Shown: positions 52,333 to 60,989, counted from the first letter of the stretch. The stretch is 64,000 nucleotides of DNA from Paenibacillus glycanilyticus NBRC 16618 (GCF_004000805.1 NZ_BILY01000026.1:24740-88739); one strand, 5' to 3'. Notes: generated by a model not told the origin, from the letters alone. Translations and numbers: made by a program.

Positions 52333-52716
52333 ATGAAATGGACGACAACGGCAATCATCGCTATGATGATGATCCTGATGGCAGGTTGCAGTCTTGGATC
52401 AAAGCCATCTTCAAGCCCATTCCTGGATGATCTGACTGTTTCGATGGAGGACACTCCAAACACCGGCGACACCACAGCCCATGCATACAAGTTGACGATT
52501 AAAGATTCAACCGGCAGCCTGGTAGATGTCGACCTTGTTCGAATAAATATGTCCATGTCGATGCAAGGAATGAATCATAAAATGAAAGCGCAAATGGAGA
52601 GAAGCGCATTGGGAGAATATAAAACCAAGGTTTATCTTCCAATGAACGGTGACTGGAGAGCGATTGTTTCGCTGAAGAAAGACAAGCATGAGAGAAAAAT
52701 CAGCTTACGTCTCTAG
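52333..52716 (+). CDS. YtkA-like lipoprotein
   Basis: A 127-residue lipoprotein with lipobox LMAGCS. The beta-rich domain (VDLVRINMSMSMQGMNHKMK, EYKTKVYLPMNGDWRAIVSL) resembles the YtkA/FixH-like fold, with Met/His residues that could bind metal. AAGGAT lies before ATG 52333, preferred over ATG 52312 and 52318. The ArsR gene starts 73 bases downstream behind its own promoter. Confidence 0.7.
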   Translation: MKWTTTAIIAMMMILMAGCSLGSKPSSSPFLDDLTVSMEDTPNTGDTTAHAYKLTIKDSTGSLVDVDLVRINMSMSMQGMNHKMKAQMERSALGEYKTKVYLPMNGDWRAIVSLKKDKHERKISLRL

Positions 52717-52747
52717 GTATGAATTGCCATGAAAGCTCACGCGACAA

Positions 52748-52782
52748 ACAGTTTGACATATTGCAAAACTGTAATATATAAT
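52748..52782 (+). promoter_or_regulatory. ArsR promoter with overlapping inverted repeat
   Basis: -35 TTGACA (52753-52758), 18-base spacer, -10 TATAAT (52777-52782). Half-sites ACAGTTT (52748-52754) and AAACTGT (52766-52772) overlap the -35 and spacer. The transcription start is expected at about 52789, on the ATG. Confidence 0.65.
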
Positions 52783-52789
52783 AAGCGAC

Positions 52790-53089
52790 ATGACCAACCC
52801 AATTGAAATTTTCAAGGCACTTTCCAATGAAGCGCGGATTCAAATTTTAGAATGGCTGAAAGATCCAACAACCCATTTTCACCCCCAGGAAGGGATTGAT
52901 CTTGTTAAAGTTGGGGTATGCGTTAGTCAAATTACCGAAAAATTAAACATGAATCAATCTACTGCTTCGCAATATCTCTCCATGCTTCAGCGAGCAGGAC
53001 TGGTCCATGCTACGCGTTCTGGGAAGTGGACCTACTACAGAAGGAATGAAGATGCGATTAATGATATCGGCCGGTTCCTTCAAAAATAA
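52790..53089 (+). CDS. ArsR family transcriptional regulator, probably leaderless mRNA
   Basis: A 99-residue winged-helix repressor: IFKALSNEARIQILEWLK, a loop with His and Cys (HFHPQEGIDLVKVGVCVSQI), recognition helix MNQSTASQYLSMLQRAGLV, then the wing ATRSGKWTYYRR. No Shine-Dalgarno precedes ATG 52790, and the -10 ends only seven bases upstream. It likely represses itself and the alcohol dehydrogenase gene, whose upstream region has the matching palindrome. Confidence 0.9.
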   Translation: MTNPIEIFKALSNEARIQILEWLKDPTTHFHPQEGIDLVKVGVCVSQITEKLNMNQSTASQYLSMLQRAGLVHATRSGKWTYYRRNEDAINDIGRFLQK

Positions 53090-53106
53090 TCATAGTAACC
53101 ATACGG

Positions 53107-53138
53107 AAAACTGAATTCACTTCCGAATTCAGTTTTTC
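53107..53138 (+). terminator. Terminator after the arsR-type gene
   Basis: AAAACTGAATTC pairs with GAATTCAGTTTT around a six-base loop. Confidence 0.85.
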
Positions 53139-53155
53139 TAAAAGTCATCATATCG

Positions 53156-53171
53156 ACAGTTTGCAAACTGT
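53156..53171 (+). promoter_or_regulatory. Perfect palindrome, probable ArsR operator of the dehydrogenase gene
   Basis: ACAGTTTGCAAACTGT is a perfect 16-base palindrome sharing ACAGTTT/AAACTGT half-sites with the arsR promoter. It lies 152 bases before the dehydrogenase start. Confidence 0.6.
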
Positions 53172-53322
53172 TAATTTTTTTTGGTTTAACGAATCTATAA
53201 TTTGCAATGTGTAGATATCATTTTGAGGAGGTGGTTTATTCACAACCGTTATCTATGAAAAAAACTGCTGAAAAACGAATTAGTACGAAACAAAAAATAT
53301 AAATCGAGAGAGGTAAAATAAA

Positions 53323-54489
53323 ATGGACAACTTTGAATTTCATAATCAGACGAAGATTTTGTTTGGAAAAGGTCAGGTAAGCAGCTTAAAAAATGAACTT
53401 CCGGCATACGGCAACCGCGTTTTGCTGGTTTACGGCGGCGGCAGCATTAAAAAAAGCGGTTTATACGATAAAGTGATCCGTGAATTGAAAGAAATCGATG
53501 CTACTGTCATTGAGCTAGCCGGCGTTGAACCGAATCCACGGCTCACGACGGTCAATAAAGGGATTAATCTCATTAGAGAAAATCAACTTGATTTTATTCT
53601 TGCGGTCGGCGGTGGAAGCGTTATTGATAGTGCGAAAGCCATCGCGGCAGGCGTGCCTTACGATGGGGACGTATGGGATATCATAACCAGCAAAGCAAAA
53701 GCACCGTCTAATTCAGTACCGATCGGCACGGTTCTAACTATTGCGGGAACGGGATCGGAGATGAACGGAAATTCCGTTATTACGGATTGGGATACGAATA
53801 CGAAAGCCTTTTTCAATTCCAATCACGTGCTTCCAAGATTCAGTATCCTAGATCCGGAGCTTACGTTCTCCGTGCCTCGGGACCAAACGGTATACGGCAG
53901 CGTGGATATTATGGCCCATGTCTTCGAACAGTATTTCCATGCTTCGAGCAATGCGCCTCTTCAGGAAAGAATCGGCGAAGCGATTCTTAGCACGGTCATC
54001 GAGACGGCGCCTAAGCTCGTGAACGACCTGAATAACTACGAGTATCGCGAAGTCATGTTATTAAACGGAACATTGGCCTTAAACGGACTAACTGGCATGG
54101 GCGTCAATCCGGACTGGGCGACGCATCTTATCGAACATGCCGTATCTGCTGTCCATGACATTCCTCACGGCGGCGGAATCGCGATCATTGCTCCGCATTG
54201 GATGGAACATGTCGCATCGGTACGATCGGAGAAAGTCGCGCAGCTTGGTGTTCGCGTATTCGGTTTGAACCGGGCAGGAAAAACGGATGCCGAGCTCGCG
54301 GCTGAAACGATCCAATCTCTCCGGGAATTCTGGAAATCGATTGGAGCGCCGACAAAGCTGTCGGACTATGGAATTGATGACAAGGAAATTGAGCTGATGA
54401 CGGAAAGAGCTATGCTCGCCGAGCAAATTGGCAATTATGTTCCTCTCACAAAAGAGGATGTCAGAAAGATTCTGAGAAATTCTTTATAA
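53323..54489 (+). CDS. Iron-containing alcohol dehydrogenase (YugJ/BdhA-like)
   Basis: A 388-residue group III dehydrogenase. It has the NAD-binding GGGSIKKSG and AVGGGSVIDSAKAI; TIAGTGSEMNG; and metal ligands in DIMAHVFEQYF, LIEHAVSAVHDIPHGGG and the following histidines. Relatives reduce butyraldehyde, methylglyoxal or other aldehydes with NAD(P)H. The 388-residue length is normal. It is monocistronic, probably under the upstream ArsR regulator. Confidence 0.92.
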   Translation: MDNFEFHNQTKILFGKGQVSSLKNELPAYGNRVLLVYGGGSIKKSGLYDKVIRELKEIDATVIELAGVEPNPRLTTVNKGINLIRENQLDFILAVGGGSVIDSAKAIAAGVPYDGDVWDIITSKAKAPSNSVPIGTVLTIAGTGSEMNGNSVITDWDTNTKAFFNSNHVLPRFSILDPELTFSVPRDQTVYGSVDIMAHVFEQYFHASSNAPLQERIGEAILSTVIETAPKLVNDLNNYEYREVMLLNGTLALNGLTGMGVNPDWATHLIEHAVSAVHDIPHGGGIAIIAPHWMEHVASVRSEKVAQLGVRVFGLNRAGKTDAELAAETIQSLREFWKSIGAPTKLSDYGIDDKEIELMTERAMLAEQIGNYVPLTKEDVRKILRNSL

Positions 54490-54502
54490 CGCATGAATAA
54501 GG

Positions 54503-54540
54503 ACAGGGCTGCCTCAAATAGAGGCAGCCCTGTTTGTGTC
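54503..54540 (+). terminator. Terminator
   Basis: ACAGGGCTGCCTC pairs with GAGGCAGCCCTGT, then TTTGTG. Confidence 0.85.
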
Positions 54541-54694
54541 CTGTCGAGCAAATGAACAAAAGACTTTTACATGAGCTGTTTTACAAAATGGCATTTAGTT
54601 AAATAATACAAAAGAGAGATTTCTTATAGTGGACAAACTGCGTACACTATGCCCGATAAACATACAATGATGAGGTAAATGGAGGCTGTGAAAA

Positions 54695-55693
54695 ATGGGT
54701 AAGATTGCGATTTTCGGATTTGGACGCATCGGTAGACAATTACTGCGCGTCGCGCTTGGGGACAAGCTCTTCGTTCCGGTCTCGATATCCGATATCAAGG
54801 ACGAAGGCACGCTAGCCGCTCTGTTTGAAGTGGATTCCAACTATAAGCGTTGGCACGAAGACGTATCCGCCAAAGAAGGCGCGATGGTTATTGGCGGGCG
54901 GGAAATTCTATATATTAATTCCTCTAAGGAAGTGCCGGACTGGAAGTCGCTCGGCGTGGATCTCGTCGTCGATTGCACGGGCCGCGCAGTCGTTCGATCC
55001 GTAGCTCAAGTACATCTGGACCGCGGTGCGAAGCGCGTTCTGATTAGCGGTCCGAGCAAATCACTCGACGATTGCGACGCGGTGCTGCTCAAAGGTATAA
55101 ACCTCGACAGCTTCGATCCCGACAAGCACCGGATTATCAGCATGGCCAGCTGCACGACTAATGCTTTGGCTGCCGTCGTCAAGCTGGTCAAAGAAAACTA
55201 CGGGATCAAATTCGGTCTGTTCTCTACGGTGCATTCCTATACCAACACGCAATCGCTGACCGATCAGCCGATGCGAGACCGCCGTGACTCCTGGGCGGCG
55301 GCCGAGAACATCATCCCTTCTTCGTCCGGCGCGGCAAAGGCGCTCAAGTTCATCTGGCCCGACTTGCAGATCACGGGGAAAGCGTACCGCGTTCCGACCC
55401 GCACGGGAAGCATCGCCGAGCTCAATTTGATCACGGAGAAGCCTTGTTCGGTGCAGGAAGTGAATGACATGTTCCGCCGGGCCTCGCGAGAAGGTGCCCT
55501 GAAGGGCGTCATGGACGTCCTCGAAGGAGAATGGGCATCGTCGCGCATCGTTGGAGACCCGCATACGTCAATCATCGATCTGCCGCTCACGCATGTGGAA
55601 GGAGAGCTATTGTCCGTCGCAGCATGGTACGACAACGAATGGGGCTTCGCTACGCGTCTGGCCGAGGTTGCTGAGTTCTTGTCGAATAAATAG
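54695..55693 (+). CDS. Glyceraldehyde-3-phosphate dehydrogenase family protein (second-type paralogue)
   Basis: A 332-residue GAPDH with GFGRIGRQLLR, catalytic Cys153 in SMASCTTNALA, His180 in FSTVHSYTNTQ, and C-terminal WYDNEWGFATRLAEV. The NAD-selecting segment after the second beta strand (SISDIKDEGTLAALFEVDS) departs from the usual glycolytic VNDLTD, so cofactor use or direction may differ, as in GapB or erythrose-4-phosphate dehydrogenases. It is not in a gap-pgk operon. Confidence 0.9.
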   Translation: MGKIAIFGFGRIGRQLLRVALGDKLFVPVSISDIKDEGTLAALFEVDSNYKRWHEDVSAKEGAMVIGGREILYINSSKEVPDWKSLGVDLVVDCTGRAVVRSVAQVHLDRGAKRVLISGPSKSLDDCDAVLLKGINLDSFDPDKHRIISMASCTTNALAAVVKLVKENYGIKFGLFSTVHSYTNTQSLTDQPMRDRRDSWAAAENIIPSSSGAAKALKFIWPDLQITGKAYRVPTRTGSIAELNLITEKPCSVQEVNDMFRRASREGALKGVMDVLEGEWASSRIVGDPHTSIIDLPLTHVEGELLSVAAWYDNEWGFATRLAEVAEFLSNK

Positions 55694-55734
55694 TTAGTGT
55701 TCTATGTGCAAACAAGCGAGGGGAGACTACCGAG

Positions 55735-56562
55735 ATGAGACCGTTATCCTCCGGAAACTTATGGAAAATTATCGGCATTTCCGCGATTTTGTCGACCCTG
55801 CTGTTAGTCGCGGGGTTTGGATTCGCCGTCAAGGACATGCTTTATCCGAAGGGTGAGTCGTTCGAGGGAAGAGCAAACGAACCGGCGCTGCCGGCAGGAG
55901 GAAAGCTGAGCGAAGGCAAGGGCATTGCCATTACGGCCATCGGTGACTCGTTGACGAAAGGAACCGGCGACGCGTCTGGCGAAGGCTACGTCAAGCAGCT
56001 CGTCGAGCTGATGAAGCAGAAATACCCGGACACGTCCGTCCGTCTCAACAACAATTTGGCCGTCAATGGACTGAAGACCAATCGGCTCGCACAACTGCTT
56101 GAAACCGATAAGGGCTACAGCTTTGCGCTTAAGCAAGCGAATATTATCGTCTTCACGATCGGCGGGAACGATCTGTTCAAGATCGCCTCGGGCACGAGTA
56201 GGGGGAAGACGGTGGGCGAATTAAACCTGGATAAGCTGAAGGCCGAGCTGCCACAGGGCTTAAACCGGCTGGCGCGGATCGTGAAACGGCTCCATGCGAT
56301 CAATCCCAATGCGCAGGTCGTCTACGTCGGCTTGTACAACCCGTTTTACGATATACCGGAATATCGGAGCGGCTCGCTCCAAATCCAGCAGTGGAACGAC
56401 CGGGCTTACGCGCTGCTTCACCAATACCCCAATATGACGATGGTCCCGACGTTTGATCTGTTCGAGAATGCAATTGGCCGGTACCTGTCGTCGGATCATT
56501 TTCATCCCAATCACGACGGGTACGCGCAAATCGCAGTCCGCATCTCACAGTCTATGGAATAG
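55735..56562 (+). CDS. Membrane-anchored SGNH/GDSL hydrolase
   Basis: A 275-residue esterase/lipase fold with one N-terminal membrane segment (IIGISAILSTLLLVAGFGF). Blocks: I GDSLTKG (nucleophile Ser), III GGNDL, V DHFHPNHDGY (Asp and His of the triad). It starts 41 bases after GAPDH and ends 12 bases before an ABC ATPase, a gene order common in Paenibacillus. It may act on cell-envelope lipids or an exported ester; the substrate is unknown. Confidence 0.88.
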   Translation: MRPLSSGNLWKIIGISAILSTLLLVAGFGFAVKDMLYPKGESFEGRANEPALPAGGKLSEGKGIAITAIGDSLTKGTGDASGEGYVKQLVELMKQKYPDTSVRLNNNLAVNGLKTNRLAQLLETDKGYSFALKQANIIVFTIGGNDLFKIASGTSRGKTVGELNLDKLKAELPQGLNRLARIVKRLHAINPNAQVVYVGLYNPFYDIPEYRSGSLQIQQWNDRAYALLHQYPNMTMVPTFDLFENAIGRYLSSDHFHPNHDGYAQIAVRISQSME

Positions 56563-56574
56563 GAGGTAACGCGC

Positions 56575-57564
56575 ATGCAACTAGCAAAACAGGAGGCCGG
56601 GCAGTCCGCTCCTCAAGACGCCGTGCTGCTTGTTCGCAACGTCAAGAAGCAAATCGGCGGCAAGCCGATTATCAAGGACGTCACGTTCGAAGTCCGCGCC
56701 GGGGAAATCTTCGGGTTTCTCGGGCCGAACGGCGCCGGGAAAACGACGATGATCCGCATGCTCGTCGATTTGATCAAGCCGTCTTCCGGCGAGATACGGA
56801 TCTGCGGCGAAGACATCAGCCGCCATCCCGAAGCCGCGCTGCGCCAAGTCGGCTGCATTGTCGAAAATCCCGAAGCCTATTCCTACCTGACCGGCTGGGA
56901 AAATCTCGAGCATTTCGCGCGCATGCAGCGCGGCATTGATAACGAACGCATTCGCGAGGTCGCTGCCATCGTAGGCCTCGACGATCGAATTCATGATAAA
57001 GTAAAAACCTACTCGCTGGGCATGCGCCAACGGCTTGGCATCGCGCAGGCGCTGCTCGGCCGGCCGAAGCTGCTCATCCTCGACGAGCCGACTAACGGGC
57101 TTGATCCGAAAGGCATCAAGGAGCTGCGTGAATTCGTCCGCATGCTGGCCAATCAAGGCTTCAGCCTGTTTATATCGAGCCATCTGCTGAGCGAGATTCA
57201 GCTGATGTGCGACCGCGTGGCAATCATCAGCCACGGCAAGGTGCTTGCCGTTGGAACGGTAGAGGAGTTAATCCACGACGCTGACAATTACGTCGTCTGG
57301 CAATTCGAACAGCCGGAGGAAGGGCGGCGCCTGCTCGCGGGCGAGGGCGGCGTCGAGCTCGTGCAAGAGCACGAGCACCGGATTGACGAAAGCTTGCTCG
57401 CGGGGATGAAGGAAGCACTCATCACGGCGATGAGCCCGGACCGGATCTCGTCTCTGGTCGAGAAGGCGGTAAGAGCCGGCATCGGCATCGTGTCGGTACA
57501 CAGCATCGCGCCAACGCTGGAGCAATTATTTTTACGGATGACGGAAGGTGAAAGCATTGGATAG
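56575..57564 (+). CDS. ABC-2 exporter ATP-binding protein
   Basis: A 329-residue BcrA/CcmA-type ATPase. Walker A is GPNGAGKTT, the signature is YSLGMRQRLGIAQA, Walker B is LLILDEPTNGLDP, and the H-loop is SSHLLSE. The C-terminal 90 residues match the extra domain of bacitracin-type exporters. AGGAGGT precedes ATG 56575. The permease start lies inside its 3' end. Confidence 0.93.
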   Translation: MQLAKQEAGQSAPQDAVLLVRNVKKQIGGKPIIKDVTFEVRAGEIFGFLGPNGAGKTTMIRMLVDLIKPSSGEIRICGEDISRHPEAALRQVGCIVENPEAYSYLTGWENLEHFARMQRGIDNERIREVAAIVGLDDRIHDKVKTYSLGMRQRLGIAQALLGRPKLLILDEPTNGLDPKGIKELREFVRMLANQGFSLFISSHLLSEIQLMCDRVAIISHGKVLAVGTVEELIHDADNYVVWQFEQPEEGRRLLAGEGGVELVQEHEHRIDESLLAGMKEALITAMSPDRISSLVEKAVRAGIGIVSVHSIAPTLEQLFLRMTEGESIG

Positions 57565-58543
57565 ACTGCTCCCGCTCATTCAAAACGAGACGCTCAAGAT
57601 CTGGAAGAAAAAGCGGTTTTTCGTCATCGTGCTCGTACTGCTGATTCTCATTCCGATCTTTACTTACGCCCAGTTTCGCATCAACGAAACGAATAAGAAG
57701 AATTTCAAAGATTGGCGCAATCAACTCGTGCAGCAAATCAGCGAATACCAAAACATACTTTCCAGCGACAGGATACCGGAAGAATGGAAGCGCTCGCGGC
57801 GGATCGCCGTGCAGCAGCTTCAGTATTACCTGGATCACGACGTCAATCCGAATTCGCCGGACGGCGTCACGTTCACTCGAAGCTTTCTGTCGAACGCGGT
57901 TACGCTTTTCTTCCCGCTGCTCGTGCTTGCCCTCGCTTCCGACCTCGTATCGGGCGAAAGTACGGCAGGAACAATCAAGATGCTGCTGACACGGCCCGTG
58001 CGCAGATGGAAGATCCTGCTTAGCAAACTCCTGGCGCTCAGCCTCTACGTATCCTTAATCATTGTGGTCAGCGCCGTCCTTTGTTATCTTATTTCTGGCG
58101 CGGTCTTCGGCTACACAGGATGGGATATGCCTGTATTTACGGGATTCGTCATCAAAGGTTCTTCGGTCGAGAGCAGCTTCGTGCACGCGATTCCGCAATG
58201 GCTCTATCTGCTGATGGAAGCCGGGCTGATCTGGGTGTCGGCCATGTCGGTGGCCTTGCTCTCGCTGATGGTGTCCGTGCTCGTGCGCAGCACGGCCGCG
58301 AGCATCGTGACGATGATGGCGGCCGTTATTTCCGGAACTCTCTTATCGAATATGACTTCTTCCTGGCACAGCGCGAAGTTTATTTTCTCCGTCAATCTTC
58401 GGCTGACCGATTATTTGGAGGGCTCGCCGCCGCCGATCACGGGCATGACGCTTGGCTTCTCGCTTATCATTTTAGCCTGCTGGGGAATTGCTTCCCTGGC
58501 CGTTTCGTTCTTCGTCTTTACGAAACAGGATATCTTGAATTAA
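57557..58543 (+). CDS. ABC-2 exporter permease
   Basis: A 328-residue permease. Helix 1 is VIVLVLLILIPIFTYAQF, an extracytoplasmic loop of about 90 residues follows, then five helices. The start is TTG 57557, with GGAAGG eight bases upstream; GTG 57548 lacks a site. It overlaps the ATPase by eight bases. It contains the NatB-like GESTAGTIKMLLTRPVRRWK motif. Together with the SGNH hydrolase it forms a three-gene operon. Confidence 0.88.
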   Translation: MDRLLPLIQNETLKIWKKKRFFVIVLVLLILIPIFTYAQFRINETNKKNFKDWRNQLVQQISEYQNILSSDRIPEEWKRSRRIAVQQLQYYLDHDVNPNSPDGVTFTRSFLSNAVTLFFPLLVLALASDLVSGESTAGTIKMLLTRPVRRWKILLSKLLALSLYVSLIIVVSAVLCYLISGAVFGYTGWDMPVFTGFVIKGSSVESSFVHAIPQWLYLLMEAGLIWVSAMSVALLSLMVSVLVRSTAASIVTMMAAVISGTLLSNMTSSWHSAKFIFSVNLRLTDYLEGSPPPITGMTLGFSLIILACWGIASLAVSFFVFTKQDILN

Positions 58544-58604
58544 AATAGCTGGAAGTTCGTCATTCATCGGATTGCGGAATAGATTAAGATAAGGAGGTGT
58601 TCTT

Positions 58605-59060
58605 ATGGATTTGCTGAAAGGCATCGGAAAGCTGGCGGGCGATTTCACGGGCAGAGTTCTTGGTGGTACCGTGCGCGTTGCCGGGGAACTTGTTCATAGC
58701 GATTACGTGAAAGAAATCGGCAATGACGTGGAAAGAGTGACGGCGAAAACAGGCGAGCTGGCCGGTCAAGCGGCGAGCGGCGTATGGGATGTTGGCGCTG
58801 GCCTGATAACGTCGGATAAGCAGCAGGCGAAGAGCGGACTCCAAGATCTTGGAGATGCGGTTGCGACTACTGTCAGAGGAGCTGGCCAAGGGATCGAATA
58901 CGTCGTCGAAAGCGGAAAAGAAGTTGTGACAGGCATTAAGGAAAATGATAAGCAGCTGATAAAAGAGGGCGCCAAGAAACTGGGTAAAGCGGCAGCAGTC
59001 TCCGTAATCGCTGTCGGTGTAATCGACATCGTTGACGGTCCGGATGGAATGGACACATAA
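58605..59060 (+). CDS. Amphipathic repeat protein of unknown function
   Basis: A 151-residue protein rich in Gly, Ala, Val and Lys, predicted as amphipathic helices. Two similar segments occur: GAGLITSDKQQAKSGLQDLG (residues about 66-85), and GKEVVTGIKENDKQLIKEGA with KKLG right after it, suggesting an internal duplication. It has no signal peptide. The C-terminus is hydrophobic (AVSVIAVGVIDIVDG). AAGGAGGTG precedes ATG 58605. I do not recognise a family; a membrane-surface or stress role is possible. Confidence 0.65.
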   Translation: MDLLKGIGKLAGDFTGRVLGGTVRVAGELVHSDYVKEIGNDVERVTAKTGELAGQAASGVWDVGAGLITSDKQQAKSGLQDLGDAVATTVRGAGQGIEYVVESGKEVVTGIKENDKQLIKEGAKKLGKAAAVSVIAVGVIDIVDGPDGMDT

Positions 59061-59090
59061 GAGACAGTCTAATAACCATAAAAGCATCAA

Positions 59091-59118
59091 AACGACAGCT
59101 GATGGCTGCCGTTTTTTT
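59091..59118 (+). terminator. Terminator
   Basis: AACGaCAGC pairs with GCTGcCGTT (one mismatch), then T7. Confidence 0.7.
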
Positions 59119-59220
59119 ATTATTAGCGTTATGGGGAAAGTTTGTCGAATTGAAGGGTTTTGATACGGCCGTCTCGAATAGTTGACGAGACTTAAAGAAA
59201 TGCCTGAGGAGGGGTTTCCC

Positions 59221-60048
59221 ATGTTGAAAAACTATCGGCTGACTAAAGCAGACAAGCGTGGTCTGAGCCGTTTCGATCCGAACGATACGGGCGGCTTTGC
59301 AAGTAAAGAAGACATTCAAGATGAGTTTGAACATATGGAGCGGAAGCTCCGCAATCTGCAGGACAAGTTGTTTGCCTCCAAGACCAATGGCGTGCTCGTT
59401 TTGTTCCAGGGAATGGATTGCAGCGGGAAGGACGGCGTCATCAAGAAAGTACTTTCCAACCTGAATCCTCAAGGTTTTCGAGCGGAAAGCTTTAAGAAGC
59501 CGACTACGGAAGAGTCTGCTCATGACTTCTTATGGAGAACGCATAAGGTTGTCCCTGCCAAAGGCTATATTACCGCATTTAACCGTTCTTATTACGAGGA
59601 TGTGCTCATAACCCGGGTGCATGGCATGATACAGGATGAGGAAGCAGCAACCCGGATGAAGCATATCCGGCATTTCGAGAAGCTTCTAACAAACAATGGC
59701 GTGCTGCTGATCAAAATTTTCTTGCATATTTCCCCTGAATTTCAACTGGAGAAAATCCGCGAACGACTGAGCAACCCGGAGAAGCTATGGAAATTCGATG
59801 CAAGCGATCTGAGCGAGCGGCATTACTGGGATTCCTACATTGACGCATACGAAGATGCCTTCCGGCACACGGCAACCAATCACGCTCCGTGGCATATTGT
59901 TCCGGCCAATGAAAGATGGTTCCGCGACTACTTGGTGCTCCGGATTATTTTAAACGCCATGGAGAAGTTGGACCTTTCTTATCCCGAACCGGATATTGAT
60001 ACGCAGAAGCTTCTGGAGCAGCTTCAATCAGGCGAACCTAAGGAATAA
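59221..60048 (+). CDS. Polyphosphate kinase 2 family protein
   Basis: A 275-residue PPK2 that transfers phosphate between polyphosphate and nucleotides (usually nucleoside mono- or diphosphates). Walker A-like FQGMDCSGKDGVIKK, lid region FNRSYYEDVLITRVH, and KIFLHISPEFQLEKIRERL are present. Length fits class I/III single-domain PPK2. GAGGAGG precedes ATG 59221; the upstream frame from 59182 has no site. Direction and substrate cannot be told from sequence. Confidence 0.92.
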   Translation: MLKNYRLTKADKRGLSRFDPNDTGGFASKEDIQDEFEHMERKLRNLQDKLFASKTNGVLVLFQGMDCSGKDGVIKKVLSNLNPQGFRAESFKKPTTEESAHDFLWRTHKVVPAKGYITAFNRSYYEDVLITRVHGMIQDEEAATRMKHIRHFEKLLTNNGVLLIKIFLHISPEFQLEKIRERLSNPEKLWKFDASDLSERHYWDSYIDAYEDAFRHTATNHAPWHIVPANERWFRDYLVLRIILNAMEKLDLSYPEPDIDTQKLLEQLQSGEPKE

Positions 60049-60366
60049 AAATAATAGCGTTCAGCCGCCGCCGCAATCCATCCTTTAGCCATTACCGGCA
60101 GCAAGAACGCCGTTATGAGGGTTATTGGTGATTCAAACTTCGTAATAGAGGGTATATCTTGAAAAAGAAGCAGCCTTCAACGCAGCACTAACTATTCATT
60201 TTGCATTTTGAGAAGAAGAGAACCAATCTGAACTGTCAGAATCGTTTCATTCTTTTGATGCCAGCCTGCATCCAGGTCTTGTTGAACACTTGCTCCTTTT
60301 TGGTAGTCCATGGAGCAAGTGTTTTTTTGTTTGGGATATTCCATTAAATAAACGGGGGGATTTTCG
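60049..60366 (+). other. 318-base stretch between ppk2 and a small gene
   Basis: Contains the terminator at 60285-60325. The remainder (60060-60280) shows no gene I can support; a minus-strand open frame there crosses the terminator and the next gene and is discounted. Confidence 0.5.
60285..60325 (+). terminator. Terminator
   Basis: AACACTTGCTCC pairs with GGAGCAAGTGTT across a 15-base loop, then T residues. Confidence 0.75.
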
Positions 60367-60564
60367 ATGAACAAACAATCGTTGGATTTCATTAAGCAAA
60401 CGCTTGAAGGGTTAAAGCAAAGGACGGCTTCTGTACTGGAGGAGGGATTGATTGAGCATGTTATTCTGATGCTGGATAGGAAATACCCTTCGTACCTGTT
60501 AGAGGAAGGCTCCATAAATGAACACTCTGCTCGAACACTGACTAGTCATGGCGGTAAACGATAA
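60367..60564 (+). CDS. Small hypothetical protein
   Basis: A 65-residue protein, mainly one or two amphipathic helices (SLDFIKQTLEGLKQRT, EEGLIEHVILMLDRK). GGGGGGA lies eight bases before ATG 60367. It has no signal peptide and no recognised domain. It ends 27 bases before a strong hairpin. Confidence 0.5.
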   Translation: MNKQSLDFIKQTLEGLKQRTASVLEEGLIEHVILMLDRKYPSYLLEEGSINEHSARTLTSHGGKR

Positions 60565-60590
60565 ATTTTCGATTTTTGAAGAATACCATA

Positions 60591-60633
60591 ACAAGCATAA
60601 AAGACCTCCGAAAAGGAGGTCTTTTATGCTTGT
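60591..60633. terminator. Bidirectional terminator, 19-base perfect stem
   Basis: ACAAGCATAAAAGACCTCC (60591-60609) pairs perfectly with its complement at 60615-60633 around GAAAA. It separates the small plus-strand gene from the YjcZ-type gene. Confidence 0.9.
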
Positions 60634-60646
60634 TGTATATTTACGA

Positions 60647-60802
60647 TTAGTAGTACCCTTTACCTGTGCCTACGCCGCCAACTTGTGGGCCGTAACCGCC
60701 GCCCCAGCCGCCAACAAAGCCACATCCGCAGACGATAATCACCAGCAAGATGAACAGTACAAGAATTCCACCAACATGATTGCCATGGCCAAATCCTGAC
60801 AT
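60647..60802 (-). CDS. YjcZ family sporulation micro-protein
   Basis: A 51-residue protein: MSGFGHGNHVGGILVLFILL, then VIIVCGCGF, followed by a Gly/Tyr-rich tail (WGGGYGPQ, ending GKGYY). One hydrophobic helix plus a glycine-rich tail is the YjcZ/YczM-type pattern seen in many spore formers. AAGGAGGTG precedes the ATG. It is short enough to be missed by length cut-offs. Likely expressed in sporulation (family knowledge). Confidence 0.8.
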   Translation of the reverse strand: MSGFGHGNHVGGILVLFILLVIIVCGCGFVGGWGGGYGPQVGGVGTGKGYY

Positions 60803-60980
60803 GATTCACAACACCTCCTTACGTCTGGAGTATACATTACAATATGTGCGGGGAGAGATGATGCTTGGGTATTTGCCTCAGAGGCATTCATCCAATTCCA
60901 TTTGCCTATATAGGCATAGACCAGGGGTGCAGACATTTGAAGTAATGTCGGAGTTGTTAGAGCCCCGCGGGCGGAATAGC

Positions 60981-60989
60981 TGATATAAT
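60981..60989 (+). promoter_or_regulatory. Extended -10 promoter of the SWIM-SNF2 operon
   Basis: TGATATAAT is a perfect TGnTATAAT element about 54 bases before the SWIM gene. Confidence 0.5.

Noticed and set aside
60192..60515. Minus-strand 107-codon open frame between ppk2 and the small gene
   Set aside because: It runs through a terminator hairpin and antisense to a plus-strand gene with a good ribosome site; no family resemblance.
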